This document shows positions 1-8,317 of a stretch of DNA of 64,000 bases, piece after piece. Within the stretch, counting starts at the first letter, position 1; each line of letters starts with the position of its first letter. Source of the DNA: Nocardioides sp. TF02-7 (GTDB lineage: Bacteria; Actinomycetota; Actinomycetes; Propionibacteriales; Nocardioidaceae). A model generated the notes under the pieces. The model did no database searches. It was not told the origin of the DNA and was given only the letters and a program-made list of their open reading frames with translations. The stretch lies in NCBI RefSeq assembly GCF_022437945.1, contig NZ_CP092535.1:3410001-3474000 (forward strand). Direction: 5' to 3'. The position numbers were made by a program, and so were the translations under genes.

Positions 1-1089
1 GGCGTTGCGGAAGAGGTTGGTGAGGGCTCGCAGCAGCTGGACCCGGTCGACGAGCAGGGTGGGGTCCGTGCCGTCGGGCGGCTCGGTCGCGACCAGGTCG
101 GACGGGTGGCCGGTCGTCCGCAGCGCCTGGTCGACCAGCTCCCGGGCGCCGATCGCCACGCGTTCCCCCTCGGCGGGGTGGCCGGCGTCGAGCTTGCCGA
201 GCGTCAGCAGGTCCTCCAGGGCCCGGTGGAAGCGGGCGAGCTCGTCGGCCATGAGGCGCACCGCCTGCTGCGCCCTCGGTGACAGGTCGGGAGCGCCCTG
301 CAGCAGGCTCAGGCTGGTGGTCAGCGTGGTCACCGGGGTCCGCAGCTCGTGGCTCACGTCGGCGGCGAACCGGGCGTCCTGCTCGATCCGCCGGTTCAAC
401 GCGTCGACCATGTGGTTGAACGACCCGACCAGGGCGGCCAGGTCCGGGTCGTCGGTGCGCTCCAGGCGGGTGGTGAGGTCGCCGCCGGAGACCCGGACCG
501 CGGCGGTCGTCACCTCCGCGAGCGGCGTGAGCAGCCGCCGGCTCATCGCGCGCCCGACCAGCGCACCTCCCAGGGTCGTCACGGCTGCGCACACCGCGAG
601 GGCGAGCGCGAGGGTCCACAGCGTCCGGTCGAGCTCCTCCACGACCGACACCTCGTAGTACTCGGCGTCGACGGCCGGGAGCGGGATCCCGACCACCACC
701 GCCGAGGGATCGGTGGCGTCGGTCCACCCGACGCCGACCGAGCCGTCGCCGACCACCGGCTGCAGCGCGGCCGTGAGCTCCGGCCCCGCGCCGTCCAGGC
801 CGGACGAGTACCACTCGCCGTGACGGCGTACGTAGACGACCGCCCCCGCCGGCGGGCTCAGCGAGCCGAGCACCTCGTCGACCTCGGCGCCGGAGGTCTG
901 CAGGTTGGCCCGCACCAGGGCGCTGTCGGTGAACGCCTGCCGGATCGCGGTGCGCTCGCGCTGCTCGACCAGGAAGTGCCGGACCGAGAAGTAGGTGCTC
1001 ACGGCGAGGATCGCCGACAGGGCGAGCGCGCCGAGGGCGAAGACCAGCGTCACCGACGCCCTGAGACCCCGCGTCGGCCGGGCGGTCAT
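1..1089 (-). CDS. OmpR-partner sensor histidine kinase (C-terminus off window)
   Basis: Membrane sensor kinase that would phosphorylate the response regulator encoded just upstream. Read from the ATG at 1089, 363 residues are present. They show an N-terminal membrane segment (about residues 9-30), an extracytoplasmic stretch, a second membrane segment (about 155-180), a HAMP linker, and a HisKA box with SHELRTP whose His is near residue 244. The reading runs off the window inside the N-box (LLRALTNLFRNA), so most of the ATPase domain is missing. The start overlaps the regulator stop by 4 bp (ATGA), which shows one operon. The signal sensed cannot be told; layout resembles CseC/MtrB-type kinases. 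Confidence 0.88.
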   Translation of the reverse strand, partial: MTARPTRGLRASVTLVFALGALALSAILAVSTYFSVRHFLVEQRERTAIRQAFTDSALVRANLQTSGAEVDEVLGSLSPPAGAVVYVRRHGEWYSSGLDGAGPELTAALQPVVGDGSVGVGWTDATDPSAVVVGIPLPAVDAEYYEVSVVEELDRTLWTLALALAVCAAVTTLGGALVGRAMSRRLLTPLAEVTTAAVRVSGGDLTTRLERTDDPDLAALVGSFNHMVDALNRRIEQDARFAADVSHELRTPVTTLTTSLSLLQGAPDLSPRAQQAVRLMADELARFHRALEDLLTLGKLDAGHPAEGERVAIGARELVDQALRTTGHPSDLVATEPPDGTDPTLLVDRVQLLRALTNLFRNA

Positions 1090-1793
1090 CGGACGACGTC
1101 GAGCCGGTATCCGAGGCCGCGGACCGTGACCAGGAGGACGGGGGAGCCCGGGTCGGTCTCGAGCTTCTTGCGCAGCCGCCGGACGTGGACGTCGACGATC
1201 CGCTCGTCGCCGAAGAAGCCCTGCTCCCACACGTGCTCGAGCAGCGAGCTCCGGCTCAGCACGAGCCCGGCGTGGTCGACCAGCACGCTGAGCAGCCGGA
1301 ACTCGGTGTTGGTCAGGTGCACCTCGTCCTCTCCGCGCTTCAGGGCGGCTGCCCCGCGGTCGAAGACCAGCGGACCGTTCCGGGCGTCCAGCACGAACGC
1401 ATCCGCCTCCCGGGGCTGGCTCGCGCCCATCGACGGACGTCTGAGCAGGGCCTTGATCCTGGCCTTCACCTCGTCGACCAGGAACGGCTTGGTCACGTAG
1501 TCGTCGGCTCCTGCCTCCAGGGCCGCCACGATGTCCTCGACCCCGTCGCGCGCGCTCACGACCACGATCGGCGCCTCGGTCTGCGGGCGCGCCCGTTGGA
1601 TGAACGAGAAGCCGTCCATGCCGTGCAGCATCAGGTCCACGAGCATCACGTCGACCCCTTCCGGGTCGGCCACGACCTCGAGGCCGCTCTCCGCGTCCGC
1701 GGCCTCGACGACCTGGTAGCCCTCGTCCTCGAGCACCATCCGCAGGGACGCCCGGAGTCCGGCGTCGTCCTCGAGCACCAAGAGCCGAGTCAT
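1086..1793 (-). CDS. OmpR/PhoB-family response regulator
   Basis: DNA-binding response regulator of the two-component pair. The receiver domain starts MTRLLVLEDD; acidic pocket residues are E8, D9 and D10, the phospho-acceptor is D53 (LVDLMLHG), and the conserved Lys is in VTKPF. The C-terminal half is a winged-helix domain with the typical DVHVRRLRKKLE recognition region. About 235 residues from the ATG at 1793. An in-frame ATG at 1802 and a longer reading to 1856 also exist, but only the 1793 start begins directly at the receiver fold. The stop overlaps the kinase ATG. Sequence style is like CseB/MtrA, but no target is visible here. Confidence 0.88.
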   Translation of the reverse strand: MTRLLVLEDDAGLRASLRMVLEDEGYQVVEAADAESGLEVVADPEGVDVMLVDLMLHGMDGFSFIQRARPQTEAPIVVVSARDGVEDIVAALEAGADDYVTKPFLVDEVKARIKALLRRPSMGASQPREADAFVLDARNGPLVFDRGAAALKRGEDEVHLTNTEFRLLSVLVDHAGLVLSRSSLLEHVWEQGFFGDERIVDVHVRRLRKKLETDPGSPVLLVTVRGLGYRLDVVR

Positions 1794-1927
1794 GCCCTTC
1801 ATGATCGCACCCGCCCAGGCGTGGCTGGTGTGGCGGCGTCGGGCATGGGTACCCACCTGACCAGTGCTGGAGGCGGTGCCCGCTCGGCGCCCGCCACCGT
1901 GCGTGACCGATCGAGGGGAGCAATCTG

Positions 1928-2332
1928 GTGCACGAGACGATCACGAGGATGATGGACACCTACCCGGCGGAGATCGACGACCGGGAGCTCCTCGCCGCGT
2001 GCGTCGCGGCGTGCGTCGAGTGCGCCCAGGCGTGCACTGCCTGCGCCGACGCGTGCCTGGGCGAGGAGTCGGTCGCAGACCTGACGTCGTGCATCCGCAG
2101 CGACCTCGACTGCGCCGACGTGTGCGAGGCGACGGGCAGGATCCTGTCCCGGCACACCGGCGGCGACGCCGCTGTCACCCGCGCGGTCCTCCGAGCCTGC
2201 GCGCAGGCTTGCAGGTCGTGTGGTGACGAGTGCGAGTCGCACGCGCAGATGCACGAGCACTGCCGGGTCTGCGCCGAGGCCTGTCGGCGCTGCGAGGAGG
2301 CCTGCAACCGGGTCCTGGCCGCGATCGGCTGA
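1928..2332 (+). CDS. Cys-rich four-helix-bundle copper-binding protein (Csp/DUF326-like)
   Basis: Small 134-residue protein with many Cys spaced as CxxxC, CxxC or CxxxCxxC along predicted amphipathic helices (for example CVAACVECAQACTAC and CRVCAEACRRCEEAC). This is the pattern of cytosolic copper storage proteins and DUF326 four-helix bundles, in which inward-facing Cys thiolates bind many Cu(I) ions. No signal peptide is seen, which suggests a cytosolic form. The GTG start at 1928 is preceded by a strong GAGGGGAG ribosome binding site. It is divergent from the two-component operon. Family assignment rests on the Cys pattern. Confidence 0.82.
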   Translation: MHETITRMMDTYPAEIDDRELLAACVAACVECAQACTACADACLGEESVADLTSCIRSDLDCADVCEATGRILSRHTGGDAAVTRAVLRACAQACRSCGDECESHAQMHEHCRVCAEACRRCEEACNRVLAAIG

Positions 2333-2427
2333 GTCGGGCCGGTGCTCACGCGTAGGGGGCGATCCCGGGTGCGACCACCTCGCGGAGCGGCCACGCTCGA
2401 GACGTACAGCGGACCCGAGGGTCGCCG

Positions 2428-4749
2428 GTGACCTGGCTCCTGGCGTGCCAGGTCGGCCTCGCGGTCGGCGTCGTACTGCTCGGACGTGCCCTCGGCACCC
2501 GCGTCTTCCTGGTCGCCGCCCTGGCGCCCGCGGCGGCGTTCGTCTGGCTGGCAACGCAGGTCCGGACGGTCGTCCACGGCAACCCCGTCGCCGAGTCCTG
2601 GTCGTGGGCACCCGCCCTGGGGCTGGAGGTGCACCTCCGGCTGGATGCCCTGGCGCTGGTGCTGGCCCTGGCAGTGACCGGGATCGGTGCGCTCACCCTG
2701 CTCTACGCCCGCTGGTACTTCGACGGTCGACGCGAGGGTGTCGGCAGGACCGCCGGCGTGCTGCTGCTCTTCGTCGCCGCGATGCTCCTCGTCGCCCTCG
2801 CGGACAACCTCCTCGTGCTCTACGTCGCGTGGGAGGTCACGACGGTCTGCTCCTACCTGCTGATCGCCGACGACGGTCGCAAGGCGGAGTCCCGTCGCGC
2901 GGCCGTGCGCGCGCTGCTGGTCACGACGAGTGCCGGGTTCGCGATGCTGCTGGGCTTCCTGCTGCTGGGACACCAGGCCGGGACGTACCGGATCTCCGAG
3001 CTGGTCGACTCGGCGCCGGTCGGCGGCATCGGCTCGTTGGCCGTCGTCCTGGTTCTCGTCGGGGCACTGGCCAAGTGCGCCCAGGTCCCGTTCCACCCCT
3101 GGCTGCCCGAGGCGATGGTGGCGCCGACGCCGGTGAGTGCGTACCTCCATGCCGCCGCCATGGTGAAGGCGGGGGTCTACCTGGTGGCGCGGCTGGCGCC
3201 GGGTCTCGCCGAGTCCGTGCCCTGGCAGCCGCTGACCGTGGTGGTGGGCCTCGCGACCATGGTCCTGGGAGGGTGGCGGGCGCTGGCCCAGACCGACCTC
3301 AAACGACTGTTGGCCTACGGCACCGTCGCACAGCTCGGGTTCCTGGTCGTCCTGGTCGGCGCCGGCAGCCGTACGGCTGCACTGGCCGGCGCCGTGATGC
3401 TGGTTGCGCACGCGCTGTTCAAGTCCTGCCTCTTCCTCGTGGTCGGGGTGATCGACCACGCCGCCGGGTCCAGGGACCTGCGGGAGCTGTCGGGTCTCGC
3501 GCGCAGAGCACCCCTCCTCCTCGTCGTTGCCGCCCTCGCGGCAGCGTCGATGGTCGGGCTCCCGCCAACGGTCGGCTACCTCGGCAAGGAGGCCGCGCTG
3601 GAGGCGTTCCACACCGATGCCTGGGGAGGGGCATGGGTGCTCGCCGGCCTGGTGCTCGGGTCCGCCCTCACCGTCGCCTACACCTGCCGCTTCCTGTGGG
3701 GAGCCTTTGCCGGCGGCTCCGACGCCGCCGCGGACTGGCACGCGCCCCGACCGGGGTTCGTGGTCGCGCCGTCGATCCTCGCGCTCGCCGGCCTCGCCGT
3801 CGGACTGTCTCCCTCCCGGATCGGCGAGCTGGTCACGCCGTACGCCGACGCGCTGCCCGACCCGGGGAAGACCTACCACCTGGCGTTCTGGCACGGTTTC
3901 ACCCTCGTCGTCGTGCTGTCGGTCTCGACGCTCGTCCTGGGCGTGGCGCTCTTCCTCGGTCAACGGTTGCTGTCGCCGCTGCACGGCCGGTTGGCGGGAC
4001 CGGTGCGAGCGGTGAAGGTCCAGGACCTGGCCGCCCGGGGTGTGTTGTCGGGCGCCACCTGGCTGACGAGGAGGGGGCATGCACGAGCGCTGCCCACCCA
4101 GCTCGCCCTGACGCTCACGGCGGTCGTCGCCCTCCCGTTGTTCTTCCTCGCGCCGGTCGGCGTCGCCCGGCCACGCTGGTGGGACTCCCCCTGGGAGGCT
4201 GTGGTCGCGGGACTGGCCGTGGCGGGCGCACTCGGTGTCGTCGTGGTCCGCGCGTCGCTGGTGGCGGCACTCGTGCTCGGGGTCGTCGGCTACCTCGTCG
4301 GCGTGTTCTTCGTGCTCCGCGGCGCGCCGGATCTCGCACTCGTGCAGGTGCTGGTGGAGACGCTGACGTTCGTCGTGTTCGTCCTCGTCCTCCGCCGGAT
4401 GCCGCGGTCCGGCTCGGGCCCTCGGCAACGGCTGTGGCCGCTCCGCGTCGTGATCGCCCTCGCGGTCGGCGCGGTCATGACCTGGTCCACGTTGACGATG
4501 TCGAGCCGGCACGCCCGCTCGGAGCCGTCCCCGGCCTACCTGGAGGAAGCTCCCGCGCACGGCGGTCCGAACGTCGTCAACGTGATCATCACGGAGTACC
4601 GCGCGCTCGACACGCTCGGCGAGGTCACCGTCCTCGTCCTCGCGGCGACGGCCATCGCCAGCCTCGTCCTGCGCAGGACCCGGATGGGCGGACCGCCCAG
4701 CCCGAGCGCCCACGCAGACCCCGTGCCAGGAGGACCGTCGCATGAGTGA
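2428..4749 (+). CDS. mrpA: Mrp Na+/H+ antiporter subunit A
   Basis: Largest subunit of the multi-subunit Mrp (Mnh/Sha) cation/proton antiporter in the cytoplasmic membrane. 773 residues with many membrane helices. The first two thirds are homologous to NuoL/NuoM proton-pumping subunits, including the conserved channel region around KCAQVPFHPWLPEAMVAPTP and LKRLLAYGTVAQLGF. The C-terminal third carries the MrpA-specific DUF4040/MrpB-like part ending near EYRALDTLGEVTVLVLAA. Length is near the B. subtilis MrpA size (about 800). It opens a seven-gene operon and overlaps the next gene by 8 bp. The GTG at 2428 is the first plausible start. Confidence 0.93.
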   Translation: MTWLLACQVGLAVGVVLLGRALGTRVFLVAALAPAAAFVWLATQVRTVVHGNPVAESWSWAPALGLEVHLRLDALALVLALAVTGIGALTLLYARWYFDGRREGVGRTAGVLLLFVAAMLLVALADNLLVLYVAWEVTTVCSYLLIADDGRKAESRRAAVRALLVTTSAGFAMLLGFLLLGHQAGTYRISELVDSAPVGGIGSLAVVLVLVGALAKCAQVPFHPWLPEAMVAPTPVSAYLHAAAMVKAGVYLVARLAPGLAESVPWQPLTVVVGLATMVLGGWRALAQTDLKRLLAYGTVAQLGFLVVLVGAGSRTAALAGAVMLVAHALFKSCLFLVVGVIDHAAGSRDLRELSGLARRAPLLLVVAALAAASMVGLPPTVGYLGKEAALEAFHTDAWGGAWVLAGLVLGSALTVAYTCRFLWGAFAGGSDAAADWHAPRPGFVVAPSILALAGLAVGLSPSRIGELVTPYADALPDPGKTYHLAFWHGFTLVVVLSVSTLVLGVALFLGQRLLSPLHGRLAGPVRAVKVQDLAARGVLSGATWLTRRGHARALPTQLALTLTAVVALPLFFLAPVGVARPRWWDSPWEAVVAGLAVAGALGVVVVRASLVAALVLGVVGYLVGVFFVLRGAPDLALVQVLVETLTFVVFVLVLRRMPRSGSGPRQRLWPLRVVIALAVGAVMTWSTLTMSSRHARSEPSPAYLEEAPAHGGPNVVNVIITEYRALDTLGEVTVLVLAATAIASLVLRRTRMGGPPSPSAHADPVPGGPSHE

Positions 4750-5247
4750 GCAGCCCCGGCAGCCGTCAGGCTCGGGCGAGCCGCCGCAGGACCGGCTGCT
4801 CGCCGGCAGCCGTTACCTCGACCCGACGTCCCGGAGCGCCCTGCTCGAGGCGTTGGCCCGGGTGGTGCACCCCACCACGCTGGTGATCGCGGCGTACCTC
4901 CTGCTCGTCGGCCTCCACCACCCGGGGGCGGGTTCGCCGCCGGTCTCGTCGTCGGCCTTGGGCTGCTGTTGCGTCGGCTGGCCGGTGGTCCCTACGAGCT
5001 CGGTACCGCGACCCGCTTCCCGCCGGGGGTGCTCCTGGGCGGCGGGCTCGTCGTCGCTGCGGGCTACGGCGTCGCCGGCCTGCTGACGAGCGGCGACCTG
5101 CTGCACGGAACGGTGGTCCACGTCGAGCTGCCCGTCCTGCCGACCTACGAGCTGCCGACCTCACTGGTCTTCGAGGTCGGCGTGCTCATGATCGTCGTCG
5201 GACTCGCGCTCGACGTGCTGCGGACGCTGGGGGGCGAACAGGAGAAA
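4742..5247 (+). CDS. mrpB: Mrp antiporter subunit B (frameshifted)
   Basis: MnhB-type membrane subunit. The first part (MSEQPRQPSG... VHPTTLVIAAYLLLVGLHHPG) and second part (LLLRRLAGGPYELGTATRFPPG... LVFEVGVLMIVVGLALDVLRTLG) lie in different frames. One missing G in the run at about 4923-4927 explains it: restoring it gives HHPGGGFAAGL, the invariant glycine-rich motif of MrpB. The reading then continues without a stop into the mrpC start. The apparent B-C fusion may be real or a second small indel in the six-G run near 5230-5234, because an ATGA overlap sits in another frame there. Confidence 0.85.
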
Positions 5248-5601
5248 ATGAACGCTGCCAACCTGACGATGGCCCTGCTGGTGGGATCCCTGTTCTCCGC
5301 CGGCGTCTACCTCCTGCTGTCCCGTTCGTTGGTGCGGGTCGTGATGGGAGTCGTGCTGCTGGGCCACGCCACGAACCTGCTCCTGCTGCAGTCCGGCGGC
5401 CGCGCCGGAGCGCCTCCTGTGTCCGGTGAAGCCGGCTACGAGGCCGTCGCCGACCCGCTGCCGCAGGCGATGGCACTGACCGCCATCGTCATCACCTTCG
5501 CCGTCAGCGCCCTTCTCCTGGCCCTCGCCCACCGGAGCCACGAGCTGAACGACAACGAGGAGGTGCCGACGCACTCGGGCCCCGACGAGGAGGACCCGTG
5601 A
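5248..5601 (+). CDS. mrpC: Mrp antiporter subunit C
   Basis: NuoK-like small membrane subunit with three helices. It begins MNAANLTMALLVGSLFSAG, followed by YLLLSRSLVRVVMGVVLLGHATNLLLLQ, the characteristic MrpC/NuoK core, and a loop with DPLPQAMALTAIVITFAV, which is highly conserved in MrpC. About 117 residues, normal for the family. The ATG at 5248 is in frame with the upstream subunit B reading, so translation could be continuous; the separate start is chosen by comparison with family length. Its stop overlaps the mrpD ATG/GTG region by 4 bp. Confidence 0.88.
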   Translation: MNAANLTMALLVGSLFSAGVYLLLSRSLVRVVMGVVLLGHATNLLLLQSGGRAGAPPVSGEAGYEAVADPLPQAMALTAIVITFAVSALLLALAHRSHELNDNEEVPTHSGPDEEDP

Positions 5602-7138
5602 CCGTCGACCAACTGCTGGTGTCGCTGCCGGTCGCTGCGCCTCTGCTCGCCGCCGGTCTGAGCCTGCTGCTGAGTCCGAGTCCCGGCGCGCAGCGGGTGC
5701 TCGCCATCACCGTGCTGACCGGGGTCCTCGTGGACGGTGTGCTGCTGCTCCAGCGGGCCGACGCGCACGGGCCGGTGGTGGCACAGGTCGGCGGCTACCG
5801 GGTGCCGCTCGGCATCACCCTCGTCGGCGACCGGTTCTCGGCGCTGATGCTGGTGACGTCGACCGCGATCCTCCTGGCGGTGCTGGTCTACGCCGTGGCG
5901 CAGGGGTCCAGCGAGTCGAGCGTGGGCAACGTGCCATCGGTGTTCCACCCCAGCTACCTGGCCCTGACGGCCGGCACGGCACTGGCGTTCCTGACCGGCG
6001 ACCTGTTCAACCTCTTCGTCGGGCTCGAGGTGATGCTGATGGCCAGCTATGCCTTGATCACCCTCGGAGCCACCCGCGAGCGGGTGCGCGCAGGCTCCAC
6101 CTACATCGTCACCAGCCTCCTGTCGTCGATCCTGCTGCTGACCGCGATCGCGCTCGTCTACGGCGTCACCGGCACCCTCAACCTCGCCCAGCTCTCGGAG
6201 CGGACCGCCGAGCTTCCAGAGGACGTCCGGAGCTGGTTGAGCGTGGCCCTGCTGGTGGCGCTCTCCATCAAGGCGGCGATCGTGCCGATGCACTGGTGGC
6301 TCCCCGAGAGCTATCCCCCGGCACCGGCGCCGATCACCGCGGTCTTCGCCGCGCTCCTCACCAAGGTCGCGGTGTACGCCGTCATCCGCACCCAGTCGCT
6401 CCTGTTCCCGCGCGACGAGCCGTGGCTGCTGCTGCTGGCTCTGGCCGCGCTGACCTTCCTGGTCGGGAGCATCGGGGCGCTCGCGCAGAAGAACCTCCAC
6501 GGCGTGCTGTCGTTCCTGCTGGTGGCGCACATCGGGTTCATGCTGCTCGGGCTGGGGATCTCCAGCGCAGCGGGCATCGCCGGATCGGTGGTGTACCTCG
6601 TGCACCACATCGTCGTGCAGGCTGCACTGTTCCTCGGTGTCGGGCTGGTGGAGAGACACCGCGGCACCGCGTCGCTGCGGAGGCTCGGCGGTCTCACCTC
6701 GACCGCTCCGCTGCTCTCCGTCCTGTTCCTGCTACCAGCGCTCAGCCTGGGTGGGATGCCGCCCCTCGCAGGCTTCGTGGCCAAGCTGGCTGTGCTCCGT
6801 GCCGCGGTCGGTGCGGACCACGGCCTCACGCTGGGGGTGGCGGGCGTCGCCCTCCTCGCCAGTCTGGCCACGCTCGCGTTGGTGGCGCGGGTGTGGGCCG
6901 AGGCCTCTGGGGCGAGCCCGGCGAGGTCGTGCCCGATCCTGATCCCAGGGACGCCCTCGAGCTGGGGACGACCACCGGCAGCCCGCTGATGGTCGCCGCC
7001 ACGGCCGGCGTCGTCGCGCTCGGGCTGGCGGTGGCCATCGGCGCCGGGCCGCTGGCCGACGTCGCTGCCCGGGTGGGGACGGACCTCCGCGGCGGCGACA
7101 GCTATCGGGAAGCGGTGCTGGGAGGTGGCGGGCGATGA
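5598..7138 (+). CDS. mrpD: Mrp antiporter subunit D (frameshifted near C-terminus)
   Basis: Second NuoM/NuoN-like subunit of the Mrp antiporter, about 513 residues when read through. Diagnostic pieces are NLFVGLEVMLMASYALITLG, the conserved Lys in SIKAAIVPMHWWLPESYPPAP, and NLHGVLSFLLVAHIGFMLLG. At about 6905 the frame changes: restoring one T turns GASPARS into FWGEPGEVVPDPDPRDALELG, which continues through a last membrane segment to the TGA at 7138. That stop overlaps the mrpE ATG (ATGA). The upstream gene overlaps similarly, so the set is translationally coupled. Confidence 0.9.
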
Positions 7139-7677
7139 CGGTGCGGCGGCTCGAGCTCGCACGCCGGGCGCTCGCGGCACTCTGGCTGGTGCTGGTCTGG
7201 CTGCTCCTGTGGGGAGACGTGCGCCCCGACCTGGTGGTCGGTGGCGCCGCGGTCGCGGTCGCGGTGCTGAGCTGGTCACGGCTCCCGCCGCTGCGGCTGA
7301 GGACCCGCACCCGGTGGCGACGGCTACCCGGCCTGGTCCTGCGGTTCGCCGTCGACCTGGTCCGTTCGTCGTGGGGGGTCACCGTGACGACGTTCCGCTC
7401 GGGGCGGGACACCCGCTCGTCGCTGATGACCCTCCGGATCCCGGACGACGTGCCCGACACGGCCATGCTCCTGGTCTGCAACCGGTTGTCCCTGGAGCCA
7501 GGCTCGATCGTCGTCGACATCGACCGGGCGCGGGAGCGGCTGTACGTGTACCAGCTCGACACCCCGGACCGTGAAGCCGTCGAGCGGACCCGGCGCCAGG
7601 CCCAGCGGCTGGTCGACGACGTGCTCGCGACCTTCCCCGCACGGAAGCCCGACGACGCGAACGGAGGTGACCGGTGA
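7135..7677 (+). CDS. mrpE: Mrp antiporter subunit E
   Basis: 180-residue MnhE-family subunit: two to three N-terminal membrane helices (LAALWLVLVWLLLW and DLVVGGAAVAVAVLSW), then a cytoplasmic domain with the conserved LVCNRLSLEPGSIVVDID segment typical of MrpE. Starts with ATG overlapping the mrpD stop and ends overlapping the mrpF GTG, keeping the A-B-C-D-E-F-G order that is standard for Mrp operons. Confidence 0.92.
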   Translation: MTVRRLELARRALAALWLVLVWLLLWGDVRPDLVVGGAAVAVAVLSWSRLPPLRLRTRTRWRRLPGLVLRFAVDLVRSSWGVTVTTFRSGRDTRSSLMTLRIPDDVPDTAMLLVCNRLSLEPGSIVVDIDRARERLYVYQLDTPDREAVERTRRQAQRLVDDVLATFPARKPDDANGGDR

Positions 7678-7934
7678 CGGCATTGATGGTGACCGCGGCG
7701 TCGGCGCTGGTGGTCGCTGCAGCGCTCGTGCTGGTGCGGTTGCTGATCGGCCCCAGCCTGCACGACCGTCTGGTCGCCCTCGACACGCTCGTGGTGCTGA
7801 TGGTGTGTGGCGTCGTCGTCCGCTCGGCGCACCTCGGCGAGGTGCACGCCCTGGTGCTGCTCGTGCTGGTCGCCCTCGTCGGCGTACTGAGCACCCTGAC
7901 GGCGGTGCGGCTGATCCCGGAGGAGGAGCAGTGA
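7674..7934 (+). CDS. mrpF: Mrp antiporter subunit F
   Basis: 86-residue membrane subunit with three helices and the family signature GPSLHDRLVALDTLVVLMV. GTG start at 7674 overlapping the mrpE stop. Size and position between E and G match MrpF, so the assignment is secure. Confidence 0.92.
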   Translation: MTALMVTAASALVVAAALVLVRLLIGPSLHDRLVALDTLVVLMVCGVVVRSAHLGEVHALVLLVLVALVGVLSTLTAVRLIPEEEQ

Positions 7935-8269
7935 TCGTCCTGGAGTGGATCGGTGCCGTGCTCATGGTGACCGGCGGGCTGCTGAGCGTCGTCGCAGCCG
8001 TGGGCATGCTCCGCCTGCCCGACGTCGCTGCTCGTCTGCAGGCGGCCACCAAGCCGCAGACCCTCGGGTTGATGCTGATCGTCGTCGGGGCCGCTCCGTT
8101 CCTCGACGCGTGGTCGGCGATCGGGATGCTGGTGCTCCTCGTGACGTTCCAGCTCGTGACGGCGCCGGTGCTCGCGCAGCTCGTCGCGCGGTCCGCCTAC
8201 CGCGCAGGGGCCTGGCGGAAGGACAGGTTGGTCCTCGACGAGCTGGCCGAGTCGGAGGAGTCGTCCTGA
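7931..8269 (+). CDS. mrpG: Mrp antiporter subunit G
   Basis: 112-residue MnhG/PhaG subunit with three membrane helices and the conserved stretch GMLRLPDVAARLQAATKPQTLG. The GTG at 7931 forms a GTGA overlap with the mrpF stop, preceded by an AGGAGGAG ribosome binding site. Closes the seven-gene antiporter operon; a short acidic tail (ELAESEESS) ends the protein. Confidence 0.92.
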   Translation: MIVLEWIGAVLMVTGGLLSVVAAVGMLRLPDVAARLQAATKPQTLGLMLIVVGAAPFLDAWSAIGMLVLLVTFQLVTAPVLAQLVARSAYRAGAWRKDRLVLDELAESEESS

Positions 8270-8317
8270 TCGTCCGTCGTGGGGATGTGGCAGCGGCCCG
8301 GGGGTACGGGACCACCC

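Noticed and set aside
1960..4743. Very long open reading on the minus strand opposite mrpA
   Set aside because: Arg/Asp/His-rich with no domain pattern; it is the antisense of a strongly coding high-G+C gene. The same applies to the long minus readings over 15279-18164 and 46671-49229.
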